This document shows positions 40,901 through 51,800 of a stretch of 64,000 bases of DNA, piece by piece. The translations under genes and the position numbers were made by a program. The notes under the pieces were generated by a model. That model had not been told where the DNA came from. It saw only the letters and a program-made list of their open reading frames with translations, and made no database searches. The DNA comes from Alviniconcha marisindica. Its lineage: Eukaryota > Mollusca > Gastropoda > Provannidae. Where the stretch lies: assembly GCA_018857735.1 (NCBI GenBank), contig JABMCL010002510.1, forward strand, positions 1 to 64,000, in the 5' to 3' direction. Position 1 is the stretch's first letter. Each line of letters starts with the position of its first letter.

Positions 40901-43167
40901 GAACAACAACAAAAAAATCACTCCTTGGGATGCTAACATTTCCCATTTTCTTTTAAAAGATTCGGCATATTTTTCAATATAAATATCCCTTCCCTTTTAA
41001 AAACCCGGGAAGGAAATTTGCTAAAAACTCCCGATGAATGTTTAAAAAAGTTGAAAAGTTACGTCTTCGAAAATATTACCCCCCACCAACCTTTCCCCAT
41101 AAAACAAACCCTTCTCTTTCCCCCGGGGGGGGCCAAATTTTGCTAAAAGCAAAAGACCCCGGATGTAAACATTAGGGAAAGGTTTTGTTTTCAAAAAGCG
41201 GGAAAGGAAAAAATTTTTTTTTTTCCTTTTTTCTTGTTTAATTTAATACTTGTTGAAACGTTTTTATTGCAACAAATTTTTATGAAGAATTTGGGAAAAT
41301 ATATTTTTAAAAAATACCCCAGGGCATTTGGCAGTAAAATAAAAAAATTTGGGTTGCCTGAAAGCAGTGAACCGGTAAAAACCCAGTGACTGGAGTAAAG
41401 TTTTGAAAAGAAAGAGAAAGTCCGTTTTCCTGATTTGTCTTTTGGGGTGCTGGTCATGAAACATTTCAACAAAATAACGTTCGACCAAAGGGATATTTGG
41501 GAAACCTCTAACTCCAAAAACAAAACTTAGTGAAAATTTGTTTTTATATGCACTGTGTAAAGTATACCTCCTCTGTGAAATCGGTGACTGATTAATGTTT
41601 TGATTCGCCCTGTATTTTAAGGGGCTCAAAGCCCACCGGCAAGGGGGCCCTTTCAGGGGAAACGGGTTTTTATTAAAAAATTAATTTTCCCACTTTAAAA
41701 AAATTTTATTTTGTTTTTCCCCACTGAAATACCAACCAAATGAAGAAACTCTCAAAAAACCAACAAGACCAAAGTGTTTGAAACGGATTTTATTGACAGT
41801 CAAAAATCGGACCCCCCATTTGCATACCTTTTGGCACTAAGTCATATGAATTCTTATACATTGTCCAAAATAACACTATCTATAGGATAAAATGTTGTTT
41901 TGTCCTAAGAAATAGTGTTATTTTGAACGTTTTATACATTTGGACAATGTATAAGAATGTTGTGTTTTGTCCCAATAAATAGTGTTATTTTGAACCTATG
42001 AAAGGTTCAAAATAATGCTATTTATGTTGTGTTTTGTCCTAATAAATAGTGTCATTTACAACCTTTTATGTGTTTGTATCTTGTTTTAGAACACTAGCAG
42101 CAATTCTTGTTTCAGATTTTTATACACTGAGTTTTGAAGTTAGTCATTCATGAGAAGATGAGGCGGGTAGAAAGCGGATTCAGCAATGCTGACAGGTCTG
42201 ACAAACCTGACGGGAAAAGGTCCTCCAGCATGTAGAGTGCCAGCCGCCGGTACGTGTCTCTGGCAGGAGCAAAGATCCAGCTCTGGTACTGCCTGCAGTG
42301 CGCCGCCAAGATCTTCTCATAGCTCTTTACCATACTGCTCACAAACTGCAAAAACAAGTCAGTGTTCATCAACAGCTCATAGCTCTTCACCATACTGCTG
42401 ACAAACTGCAAAACTGTCAATGTTCATCAACATCTCATAGCTCTTCACCATACTACTCACAAACTGCAAAAACAGCAGTCAGTGTTCATCAACAGCTCAT
42501 ATCTCTTCACCATACTGCTCACAAACTGCAAAAACAACAGTCAGTGTTCATCAACAGCTCATACCTCTTCACCATACTGCTGACAAACTGCAAAAAACAA
42601 CAGTCAGTGTTCATCAACAGGTCATAGCTTTTCACCATACTGCTCACAAACTGCAAAGCAGACAATGTTTATTCCCAAAAACCCCTGGGTCTTACCATAT
42701 TCCAAAACTCAGCTCAAACTCCCCCCCCCCCCCCCCCCCCCCACTCCTTCCCCCACACACCAAAATTTTTCCCTTCACACACCACCACAAACAAACTTAG
42801 GGAAAGGAAAAAAACAAAATGGATTACAACCACGAACCAAAAACCCTTAGGGGAAAAGGGGAAAAAAAAATGAAAGGGGGTTAAAAACCCTTTTACGGGT
42901 CCCCCAGGGAAGGCCCCAGATGGGGAGAAAAGGGGAGGCCATTCACCTTTCATGGGCCCCCCTTTTTGAAAGGGGGATGGGGTTTAGGTCCATTAAAATT
43001 CATTAAAACCTTTTCCCTTTTTAGGGGGTTTTGAACCCCTGTGTTTAAAAGCTGAAAGAACCCGGGGAAAAAAAAAAAACCAAGATGCTAACATCCTTAA
43101 AAAATCTGCTAAACTGGCAAGTTTCTTAAAAAGTTTGATGTTTATGTGACCTTTACTGGTTTTCTGG

Positions 43168-43243
<76 letters not shown>

Positions 43244-44723
43244 CAAAGTGCATCCTTACCAGCTCAATTCAAAAGGGTAAAAAGATTACTATTTATTATA
43301 TTAGTGGTTATATTCTTTTATAATGCAACTCTGCAAATATTGTTGAAAGCTAGAGATCAAGCCTGCTTCCAGATGTGACTGTACACCATTCATCATTGTT
43401 TTGGTGTGCCAAATATTTTGTTGACAGTGATAACTTTGAATCATTAAATATGGTCCAGTTGTGAATTTCTTAAAGTTCTGCAGGTTCTACTGGAGAAACT
43501 GGACTACTCACTCTCAGCAAATCTGCTAACTATTCAAAGTACTGCTAACAGCAGACAGACGTGATTACAAAATCTTCTCCAGACACATTTTGAATACAAA
43601 TTAAAATGTTACCATCATCGGCACCATCTCATGGAAACCCAACTATTCCCCCACTGACCAACTGAAGCAAAGCCGTCAATTTTTCCATCTGCACCATGCA
43701 AAATTACATTAACGGTCCACTGTTTGAAGGCATTCAAGCTTTCACAGAGAAGAAAAGAATATCTTAGAAAAAAAAGAGAGTATAACTATAAATAATGATG
43801 AAGATAATATCAATAATTAGGAGTCAACTTATAAAATATGTTAATTATTGTCACTGCCTGGCACTTTGGTAATCTAACGATACTTAATAGCTAATTTCAG
43901 CCTTTACTCTACTCTAAAGGAATCAAATGAAACATGAACACCAACTGACCAAGCATGCATTAGCACTGGCCATGTCCAAGCATACAGTGACTTTAAATAG
44001 GTTAATAACAATATGCTTGGGCAAAAACAATTAAACATGCTTAGAGTTAGACAAATACAAGTAAACAATCACACCGACACTCTAACACAGTCACACCCAC
44101 ATTCACGTACATGTATGCGTGCTCTTATAAATTTTATATGCTTGACCTCTCTCTTTCTCTCACACATGATACACAACACTCAGGTTAGTCAAAGACCTGT
44201 GACCATTCAGTTTCACTTCCAGTGTTAATGTTATAAGAAAACGGCACATCAATAATAAATTAGTAACTAAAGAAGAAAACGATCAATATGAAGTGAACTG
44301 AAATAAAGAAACAGTGCATGCGATTCTGCCTCTGCAAGTTAACGACTCCTGTCAAAATCAAAATGTTTACCGTAAGCGTTCCGTCATTTCACTATTAACT
44401 GGATTACAGTTCCCTACATGTTACTTCAGATATAGCCAACATTCAGGGGACTGGGGGACTCAGATACATACAATAACACGGAACAAGGTAAACAAATATA
44501 AATGTTACTAAACAATACATTATCCATCTGAATTCTGTGGCTTTGAGTGATCACTACACACATGAACCGAACCGTAATTTGAGCTTACCCGAAATTCTTC
44601 TCTGTTGAACGTTTTCTTTCCGTGAGATATCCTATGAAATAAAGTAGATACCATTGGCTTTTCTTCATCTGAGAAATGTATTGAAGATTTACTATCTGAC
44701 TCTTTACTCTCATTTCCACCCAT
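29105..44723 (-). CDS. MEAK7: TLDc-domain protein, MEAK7/TLDC1 orthologue (7 exons found, N-terminal exon missing)
   Basis: MEAK7 (mTOR-associated protein, eak-7 homologue) is a lysosome-associated TLDc protein reported to promote mTOR signalling through S6K2. Seven exons join on the minus strand with matching phases to give 402 residues. Residues 1-6, MGGNES, fit an N-myristoylation signal (Gly2, Ser6). The segment TWISQSTLFQQIFHEVFHAC precedes the TLDc domain, which spans about residues 165-340 and shows FSNALHGDSFSQLAKILEGR, GHVFGGFAS, CCLFRLNP, YNSNFMYLN, QTLPNGLGMGGQFDYFGFWV and CTTYGSPQLS. The human protein is 456 residues; the deficit lies between exons 1 and 2, where about 50-90 residues of the N-terminal helical region should be. 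The gene is divergent from CEP76. Its introns carry a SINE, two or three DNA elements and several minisatellites. Confidence 0.93.
29247..29765. repeat. 65-bp array carrying copies of the MEAK7 last-exon acceptor (8 copies)
   Basis: Units start at 29247, 29312, 29377, 29442, 29507, 29572, 29637 and 29702, all 65 bp apart. On the minus strand each contains GTTGATTTTTCAG followed by GAGCGACTAGC, the real exon start. Only the copy nearest the exon body continues into coding sequence. A 65-bp shift is not a multiple of three, so use of an outer copy would usually break the frame. Confidence 0.95.
30662..31391 (+). mobile_element. Non-autonomous piggyBac-like element with TTAA target duplication
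   Basis: The element is 30666-31387, flanked by TTAA at 30662-30665 and 31388-31391. Termini are CTCTTTCAAGGC on the left and CTCATTCAAGAC (reverse complement) on the right, matching at 10 of 12 positions. It contains a short frame typical of acidic piggyBac transposase N-termini but no DDD catalytic region. It lies in the last MEAK7 intron. Confidence 0.8.
30924..31028 (+). pseudogene. Relic N-terminus of a piggyBac-type transposase
   Basis: Begins MAARRLNMCYSARETVELVL and continues with an acidic EGSDLEDFLDNG before a stop; the following in-frame stretch reads VDSGEEFVLVDLEADSNDSD. Acidic, low-complexity N-termini of this type are usual for piggyBac transposases. The assignment rests mainly on the TTAA context. 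Confidence 0.45.
31645..31854 (-). CDS. MEAK7: MEAK7 exon, end of TLDc
   Basis: 70 codons, phase 0 at both ends; acceptor TTATGCAG, donor GTACAG. Encodes GMGGQFDYFGFWVDHTFSSG, CTTYGSPQLS and VDILEVWVVG, the last strands of the TLDc fold. Confidence 0.96.
31915..31989. repeat. (GA)n microsatellite
   Basis: About 75 bp of pure GA, in the intron just upstream (minus sense) of the MEAK7 exon at 31645-31854. Confidence 0.97.
32345..32925. repeat. 42-bp intronic minisatellite, about 14 copies
   Basis: Unit GGTTAAATTAGGCAGACACA plus TCATGAGGTATGCAGCTGAGTA. Located in a MEAK7 intron. The minus frame is open for 199 codons (MCLPNLTYSAASLM repeats), again because the unit is divisible by three. Confidence 0.93.
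32979..33097 (-). CDS. MEAK7: MEAK7 exon, central TLDc
   Basis: Acceptor TTTTCCTCAG, donor GTAAGA; encodes DDRCCLFRLNPNFGVYSATG then YNSNFMYLN...LPNGL. Phases match both neighbours. Confidence 0.96.
33598..35632. mobile_element. 2.0-kb TTAA-flanked inverted-repeat transposon
   Basis: Terminal inverted repeats begin AGGGCCCCTGAACACTGATT at 33602 and, in reverse complement, at 35628; at least 23 bp match exactly. TTAA lies just outside each end (33598-33601 and 35629-35632). Both subterminal regions carry TGACGTCACGA followed by AAGAC, so symmetry extends inward. No transposase frame was recognised. A retrotransposon-like tail (TTGACTTGACTTGACTT near 34202) and its upstream sequence suggest a second element nested inside. 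Resides in a MEAK7 intron. Confidence 0.8.
36080..36765. repeat. ~48-bp intronic minisatellite, about 14 copies
   Basis: Unit built from AACCAGCAAAGCAACAGAAA, CCTCCCATGATCAAGATCAC and TGACTCTTGT, with small indels between copies. Lies just downstream (minus sense) of the MEAK7 exon at 36838. Confidence 0.92.
36838..37144 (-). CDS. MEAK7: MEAK7 exon, N-terminal half of TLDc
   Basis: 307 nt; acceptor TTTTTCAG, donor GTGAGT, phase 0 to 1. Contains LFLNATLPSE, WRLIFSNALHGDSFSQLAKI and HVFGGFASQPW, the diagnostic core of TLDc domains. Confidence 0.96.
37850..37995 (-). CDS. MEAK7: MEAK7 exon (SKKDKGF...HACFRLY)
   Basis: Acceptor CTTGCAG; joins the previous phase-1 exon to make a glycine codon. 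Encodes SKKDKGFNLTVVPKDVMFST and the W-I-x-x-S/T segment before the TLDc domain. Donor GTACGT, phase 0. Confidence 0.9.
38107..38125. repeat. Poly-C run
   Basis: 19 consecutive C bases just outside the element at 38143. Confidence 0.95.
38143..38590. mobile_element. 448-bp MITE-like element with an interior of short palindromes
   Basis: Ends are inverted repeats: TCACTGGCAGAAGCTGCCAC at 38143 and TCATTGGCAGGAGCTGCCAC reverse-complemented at 38590, continuing AAGTAT on both sides. The interior contains about 16 versions of TTTGTYRYGACAAA, itself a palindrome (for example TTTTGTCGCGACAAAA), spaced roughly 20-28 bp. No target-site duplication is obvious. Confidence 0.75.
39165..39360 (+). mobile_element. 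tRNA-derived SINE, 3'-truncated
   Basis: GGGCCAGTTTGGTCTAGAGC head, GGTTCAATTCTGC B box, then CTTCAGATATTGTGGCTTAT, ATTAAAATGGCTTACGCTGC and ATCATTCTGG. The TTACTTACTT tail is missing; the copy fades out before the homopolymer-rich block. Confidence 0.85.
39460..41830. other. Homopolymer-rich anomalous block
   Basis: From about 39460 the texture changes abruptly: runs of three to eight identical bases (AAAA, TTTT, CCCC, GGGG) dominate and dinucleotide repeats vanish, then normal texture returns near 41830. No exon, repeat family or mobile element can be read in it. It looks more like unpolished or erroneous assembly than natural sequence. It lies in a MEAK7 intron. Confidence 0.6.
41851..42085. 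mobile_element. Small foldback repeat with a dispersed copy
   Basis: A perfect 19-bp inverted repeat, TTCTTATACATTGTCCAAA, lies at 41851-41869 and reverse-complemented at 41939-41957. The motif GTGTTTTGTCCTAATAAATA followed by GTGTTATTTTGAAC recurs within it and again at 45692-45745 in CEP76 intron 1. Confidence 0.7.
42207..42345 (-). CDS. MEAK7: MEAK7 exon (FVSSMVKSYE...EDLFPS)
   Basis: Acceptor TTTTTGCAG then TTT GTG; reads FVSSMVKSYEKILAAHCRQY onward to LYMLEDLFPS; donor GTTTGT, phase 1. Its first ~38 bp together with the acceptor have been copied five times upstream (42401-42660), so an earlier acceptor could be used. Confidence 0.88.
42341..42660. repeat. ~60-bp array carrying copies of a MEAK7 exon acceptor (6 copies)
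   Basis: The junction ACAAACTGC (minus: GCAGTTTGT) occurs at 42341, 42401, 42459, 42521, 42583 and 42646. Each unit holds about 22 bp of intron and the first ~38 bp of the exon, reading FVSSMVKSYE. The nearest extra unit is exactly 60 bp, so using it would add 20 residues in frame. Confidence 0.93.
42665..43065. other. Second homopolymer-rich block with poly-C
   Basis: Includes 22 C bases at 42721-42742 followed by sequence with the same CCCC/AAAA/GGGG texture as 39460-41830. It sits in the intron where the missing MEAK7 N-terminal exon should be. Confidence 0.55.
43171..43240. repeat. (GT)n microsatellite
   Basis: 70 bp of pure GT in MEAK7 intron 1. Confidence 0.97.
43241..44588 (-). other. 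MEAK7 intron 1 remainder, no exon seen
   Basis: I searched the minus strand for the expected helical N-terminal exon and found no frame that joins at phase 0 on both sides. Confidence 0.5.
44589..44723 (-). CDS. MEAK7: MEAK7 exon 1
   Basis: Starts at the ATG at 44723 with MGGNESKESDSKSSIHFSDE and ends ...NREEFR before donor GTAAGC; 45 codons, phase 0. The start is supported by the N-terminal MGG myristoylation-type motif shared by the family. Confidence 0.88.
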
Positions 44724-45162
44724 GACTATCAGATTTCTGCCAACACTTGTTTACATGCCTATGTGCCACTAGTCACTTCCTTGATCTTCAAACGGATTGA
44801 GGTGCACAGGTTGAAGCTTCCTAATACTTATCAGAAGTGTAGAATGAACATGATTAAGAATATATTTTTTCAGAATATTATGATAGTGACTGGCTAGAAC
44901 TTTAAACAGAGTTCGTGTTATTTCTTGTTAAGTGATATTTTATCTGTGTGAATTCGCTTATGAGGCTGATGTTTCAAAGAAACTGAGACGCTTGTATCTT
45001 TTCAATTCCAGAAATCATTACGCCCCTTGAAAGTGTTACTTCCGTTATGCGCGAGCATGACCCCGGGAGCGTTTGGAAAACACCAGAGAAGTAGAAAGGA
45101 AAGTTAGAAGTTGTTTTGCTGCCCGTCTGATCTTTTCTCGTCAGCTTTTACCAACAGCCAGC
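44724..45162. promoter_or_regulatory. Probable bidirectional promoter of MEAK7 and CEP76
   Basis: 439 bp separate the two divergent start codons. ETS-like cores are visible (CACTTCCTT near 44775 and TACTTCCGTT near 45047), the latter next to GCGCGAGC, in sequence more CG-rich than the surroundings. No TATA box is obvious. Exact transcription starts cannot be placed. Confidence 0.6.
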
Positions 45163-45225
45163 ATGGCCTTACCACCAGAAAAGGTCACGGAACTCAAGCA
45201 GATCATTCATTCTCAGCTAGCGCAG
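45163..45225 (+). CDS. CEP76: CEP76 exon 1
   Basis: ATG in context GCATGG; 21 codons, MALPPEKVTELKQIIHSQLA plus Q; donor GTAATT, phase 0. Matches the family N-terminus, which fixes the start. Confidence 0.95.
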
Positions 45226-45809
45226 GTAATTTAAATACACCCCAAATGCTGAAGCAGCAGACGAATGCGTGATTCGACATGTTGTGTTTCTTCATTGCTC
45301 ATGAATGGAAATTGACAATAACACATAAACAGCCCTGAAGTCTGATTACAACTGTTCGAATGAATAATTGCAAGAAAGCGGTTGCTCTTGCAAACTCACT
45401 CAGCTCGGGTAAACTGAATGTTGGTTCACCTGAGAAGTGACAAAATCACACTCACACTCAGTCACAGTGTCATACTTTAGCATAGTGTATTTTTCAGTCT
45501 AGTCTTCAACAATAATAATAACAGTAGTAGCGGTCATTTCTGTAGTGCTGTATTTCACCCACACGGTTAGCACACTGTGCATTACAAGATCAACAAAATT
45601 CCCATCTCATTTTTCATCTTTTTTCACCGTTTAACTGTTGGGTAAGTGTCGTTTTGTAGCTTGACAAAGGGGATTACCCTGAAAATTTACATGTTGTGTT
45701 TTGTCCTAATAAATAGTGTTCTTTTGAACCTTTTATGTGTTTGGATCTAATTTTTGTAGTCATTGTATTCCTCACACATCATACCTGCACATGTGTGCGC
45801 TCGTGCACA

Positions 45810-45864
<55 letters not shown>

Positions 45865-48800
45865 CAGAAGTGAGTGGATTGGGGGGTAAAGGGGGAAGGG
45901 GGCAAGTAAGAATACAAGGTTTCAAATTACTTGTTGTGGTACAGTTTGTATCTTAGGTAAATTTTTAACCCAGTTTTGAAGGTATGGGAAGATTAAATGT
46001 GACAGATGTCAGAAGGGAGCAAATTCCATTGCTTTGGAGCACAGCAGGAGAAACAGCATTGGCCAAAAGTATTTGTGCTAACCTGGAAGATATGAAATAT
46101 TCATGTGTCTGCAGAAGAAAGAAGCTGCCTGGAAGGGGTGTAGACAGTAAGAAGGTCAGAGAAATAGGCAGGAGATGAGTCAGAGAAAAAGTTGCTACAG
46201 ATAGTTGACAGTTTGTAGTCTGTTCTGGCTTTAAGTTGGACCAGTAATCAATGAAGAACTTGCAGTCTAAGAGTTTGCACATGATTATATTTGTGTGCCT
46301 TGAAAACCAGGGAGTAATGAAACTGAAAGAATGCTCAGCAACAGGTTTCAAATTACCTTTAGGGATTTTCGAAAGCTGCTTGCTTGTGGATCTTAATGAG
46401 TTATTTTTTAGGACATGTAATGTTTGATGTGTGTGTGTGCAAAGCAAAGCCAAAAGGTAAGATCGGAGTGTGCTGTTGAACTTGAAGTGACAGTACGGCA
46501 TTCACAGCAGAATTTCATAGACAGCCAATAGATACAGAGGTTTTTTAACTGTGGTGTTGGGTGGTCTCACTTTTGGTTTTTTTTTCAGAAAGAATCATGC
46601 TGGATTTGTGTTCTGATCTGACTAATATATATATATACAGTTACATATGTTGCACAGGAAGACCAGCTAAATCTAATTTACTGAGTTTCAATAATCAAGG
46701 TGGGAGGTTATCAGAGCAGAGACAAATCTTTTAGAGAATTTTTTTTTTAAGAAAAAAGGAAAAGAAAGTTGGAGATACAAAGCATTGTAATTCAAGAAAA
46801 GTGGCATGACATTGACAAACACTGCTGATTTGATCCTGCTTGGAGAGAGTCTAGTCAATTTTAAATCTAACTCCAGGAAAGTGATATTAGTTTTTATTAC
46901 CAGTACCACTGCTGATAATGATATAATTATGCTGATTTGCTGTCTACCAGTCAGAGATGTGATGAAATGCCAACAGCCATTACTTATAAATTTTATACTA
47001 GTTAGAAATGTTTTGTCAGAACATGAGGTTATTGTGGTACATACATGGACAAAATGTCATGTTTGAAAGCCTGATTGGACAGGCATGGCACTTTGACTGC
47101 ACAGGCAAGACTAAGAGTGATGGAAAATCACTCTTTTTGTATTTAAATGAATTTTTTTTGCTGAACAAACAATAGGTAGAATTAGAAAGAAAGAAGACAA
47201 AAATAGGTAAGAACAGGAAACACAGACTGCATGCAGTTGACACTGACAGGCCTGTTTTTGTGCATGTTTTGTTTTATAGCTGACATGCCTATAGCCTGTG
47301 TAGGTAAGTTTATTTTTTTAACTTTAACAGTTTAAGGCTTGTTACAGAAATACAATGCTGTTGGTTCAACTTCAAGACAATTTATGTTAGTAGAATAGCA
47401 AGGGGCATCTTGCATCATGTTCATGTCAGTATAATATATGCATGCACTGATGCAGTGAGATAGACGAAGATGAAGTAAAGGGTTAAAATCTTAGTATATG
47501 AAGTCATACATGAAATGTGCAGACAGATGTTTGTTTATTTGTTCAGATGGATGTTGAGGCACATATAAGATCTGTGATGGATGAGATCATGACCAGTGAA
47601 GCTGAGAGGAACAACCTATCTGAAGCAGACATGATTGAGAAGCTGCGCAACAGAGGAGTGGTTGACGAGATTATGAACCATCTGCACTTCAGCGGCAGCA
47701 CTCAAGCATCACGGCCAGCGACCCGAATCCTGGATGTTGATGATCAAGTAACACATGGTGCTGTCAAGAAAGGTAAGCGTTTGATGTCATGGCTGCAAGT
47801 CAACAGTGAAAACAAGCAAACAAAAACAAGACGCAGGAACTAACGCTAGTTACAGAACACAAGATGAAAAAGATGCATGTTTGCTTACTTCAGTTGTAAC
47901 TTGCAGTGATGTTGCTGTTGTATTTTCTTTTTAAACTACTTTTATTTGATACCTTTGAACTACCATTATTTGATATATGAGCATGTGCCAAAAGGTGCTG
48001 CTTAGAAGGTGGACATTAGGGTGAAAAATAAAAGCAGAAAAGTCATTTAGCAAGTAACACCATTTAAAAGATAAGTCTTTTTTAATACATTTCAGGTCTG
48101 AAAAGATAACTTGATGAAGCGAGTCTGAGAAAAAGACATTTAAAGACGGACACCTGAATCTGTCGGATGCAACCCCAGGGACACCAATGTTTGTTTTGAT
48201 TTAAACCTTGAATTTAATGGTTGCTATAATCTGTGGGGAAAATAAACATCCATCGTTTATAACAAGACATTTAAAATTTAAAATTTGGGACTCAATTCAC
48301 TTTATTTTCATATTCAAAATCATAACAATGATGTCCTGTGTTACATCCGACAGACTGCCACCTTTTTTTTTTTTAATGAAATGAAAATGAACACAACACT
48401 GAATCAAAAATAGGATGTGTTTATTAGAATTTATGAAGCATAGTTGTTTCCATGACTGCAGCATGAAATAAGGTCATAAAGACATTTTTTACATTTTATC
48501 TGTCGGATGTAACAATTATTGGATGGACATAACATTTCCCATGCTCACAATACACAGCTTATAAAAAAACAGTGCTGATTTCCCTACACTGCAACAAAAT
48601 GTTACCAGCTGATTTAGTAGTGGTTTTGATGACTGCAGCACTAAACAAGTTTGCTTGTATAGTTGTAATTTTGTCAAAGGCCCTTTTTCAGCATTTTATC
48701 TGTTGGATGTAACAACTCTTGGTGGACAAACCCTTCCTTTCCTGTAAAACATATTGCACAGCTAATAAAATCACTTAGTTTTCCTACATCTGACACATTG

Positions 48801-51800
48801 CTGTAAATACTGAACAAGGCCGAAACCATTATTTAAAGTAATGCACTGTCGGATGCCTCGCATATCAGAGGACACAATGGAATATGAAACACTGGACAGT
48901 CAGTATGTGACTTAGAAAAAGTACAGCCAAGTTGCCCATTATTATTCTTTCATTGACAAAACAAAAAACCCATGGGAATTACAAATGTACATTCTATTTT
49001 TAAACAGCAGGAAAAATTTTCAATTACGAAAGACATTGATTTGGCATTCAAGTCTCACTACCTGGAATAAAAACTGTAACACATTGTAAGTAACCAGAAA
49101 TAGTAATGCAAAATCTGGAAACTGATGACAAAGCACAGAGAATTTCCCATGTTAACACTAATTCTTCCCATCCTAATAAATTTAAAAGATTTTTTTTCAG
49201 TGAGTTGGCACTTCAGCATTGAAACATATCTTTATTTCTCTGCTGTTCCTAAGTACTGCAGTGCTTCCCAGGATGAATCTGGCTTCATGCTCCACTAATG
49301 TTGTCCCTGCTGTGGCATGAAAAACACTTGCTCTTGCCCTTTTGGAGCATCGACCTCTTTAGCCTGAAAAGAAACATGCATGTGTACAAAATAAAGGGAA
49401 TATAACAACTGTTTTTGAGGATATGTCTCCTTATTTATAGGTATGCAACTCTGGAGGCCTACATGCATATAAGAAAATTGTGTGTGTCTGCACGCGCATG
49501 TGTGTGTGTTTTGACTTCCCCCGAATATATATATATTTATATACTATACTATATCAGACATTAGGTAATATTACTAACATTTTATATAAATATATTGTAG
49601 TTGAACATATAACACAAATACCAGGTACCCCTCTTTTTTAATTTCTGTTCATTTGGTCTTTTCATCCCTACTAACTTCCACCCCCACCCTACATTGTGCC
49701 ACAGTGTATTGTATTTTGTGTTGTATGAATTTTTTTTTCTTCATGTTGCATATTTATAGTAATTTCACAATAATTCTACTTTATATGCTGCACTGTATTG
49801 TATTTGTACTGCAATGCACATATAAAAATACATCAGTTAAGAAATTCTATTCTGGCTTTTCACTAGTTTCAGCACACACTTTAGAATGCATCTGTCCTCT
49901 AGAAATAGAATCAAAACAACAATAACAATATGCTTTATTCATCCCAGGGAAATGGGAAGGCCTGGGAAGATAAAATAATTTTTTTTTAAATCTCCCTAAT
50001 CACAATGTTAATGTCATGGTATCTTCTTTTCTTTTTCTTTCTTCTTCTTTTTGTTGTTGTTGTTGTGTTTTGTTCAATTTGTATAAATTGGTATAAATAG
50101 ATAATTTTTCGGCTATGCCTTTTTTAAAATCTTAGTTCACTCACATCGGCAATAAAAAACCTGTAGATTGCAGAAGTGTACCGAGGAGTAAGAATTTGTG
50201 TCATGGCATCATGCTGTTCCGATCGACTGAACAAATGAAAAAAACGCTGTCCGACAGTGGCAAATCAAATCCGAAACGTGTGCCGTCGTAAACACGGTTA
50301 TTTTCGCCATTACGAAGTAAACACTTGAACGTATAAGTTCTTCTCTTTTAGTCGAAACACTGAGAAAAAAATAGTTCGTTGATCGAAACGTGGACATTAC
50401 TTTTGCAAAATTCGGTCCCCTCGCGGGTCGAAACACTGACCTTGTGTCATCCAAAAAACAGCGGGCTATCGAACGAAGACATCACTTTGAATTTGCACAC
50501 TGCTGACCGAAACCTGTTTAATAATGGTCACTTCGCTTACAATTACAAAAGAAAATGCAAAAATAAGTTGTATCAATGAAAAGTAACTATTTAATCTGTC
50601 GGACGCAACATCACATTTCGATCGAAACTGTAAAAAGGTACATGACCCAAATTGAAAAGTCACTCACCGTTCCTTGTTGGCACCATGTTTGAAGAGAAAG
50701 TAGGCGCAAAGCACTGTGGGTAAACATGGCCGCGCTTTGTGCAAAAAGACCGCGGTCACAAAATCGACGTTTATCCCCAGAATCGCAATTCTTCGATCGT
50801 AACGGGCTGACAAAATAAAACTTGAAATTTTAAACTTAATTTTTTATTACGAACGGAATCCAACCTTTTTATTATCACGCTTTTTTTAAAAAACACTGAT
50901 TTTAGCAACACTTCTTTGTTTCACCACCCAAAAGTCCGCAGTGAATAGTAGCAGAGAACGTTTTCGTCAGCATCGGAACCGGACCCCAATGCGTTCGATC
51001 AAATAAACATATGTTTTATTTCAATTATTCCCGATTTTTCAAATAGTTATGAGCCGTTTTCTCAAGCATTAAAAGCTTTGACTATGTCCTGTCAGGCAGG
51101 GAAAGGGAAAATTGCCTGAAGAAGAAAGATGCAAACAAAAAGACAACTGAAGCGGTGCACCCGAAATGTCCACCCTTCCTTTGCCAAATTTTTGGCCGCC
51201 CGGACTTGGTGTAAATTTTCATATTTTTCTAACTCAAAACTGACTTTGGGAGTCAAGTTTATCTTTATTATCTCTTTGATGCATACTCTTTCAGATAAAG
51301 TTAGGTTTGTTCAGAGAAAACTTAAACCTGAAGAAGCATTTACGACCAAAAATGGATGGTCCTCGCTGAGCACCTTTTGGCACAGGCTCATATATCTCTC
51401 TTACTGGCTTCAGTGCAGATCCTTGGTACATCCATTCAGACACAAAATCTACTACACTTGCTGTCAGTTGGTTGCTAGTCAACGGTAGTACAGTTTCTCT
51501 TTTGCCCATATACATAATTGCTTTCATTTTTTGGCAGTCATAGTTGGGCTGCTAGTACAGACAGAATACAGAATACAGAATCTTTATTGTCTATGAATAA
51601 CATTGAAATTTGCCTTACGACTGCATATTGTACAATGTATACATTATACAAAGACAAAACAAGGTATAAGATACACATTGAGAGAGAGAGAGACTTAACA
51701 CTTTGATTCTTTATTGTTTCAGACAAAAACCATAACAATTTCACCACATTGTTTTAGAGAGAGAGAGGTTAAATTCTGTAGAAATGCATTATAAATTCTT

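Noticed and set aside
40596..40982. 128-codon lysine-rich frame
   Set aside because: Lies in the homopolymer-rich anomalous block where A-runs give Lys codons; no support as a protein.
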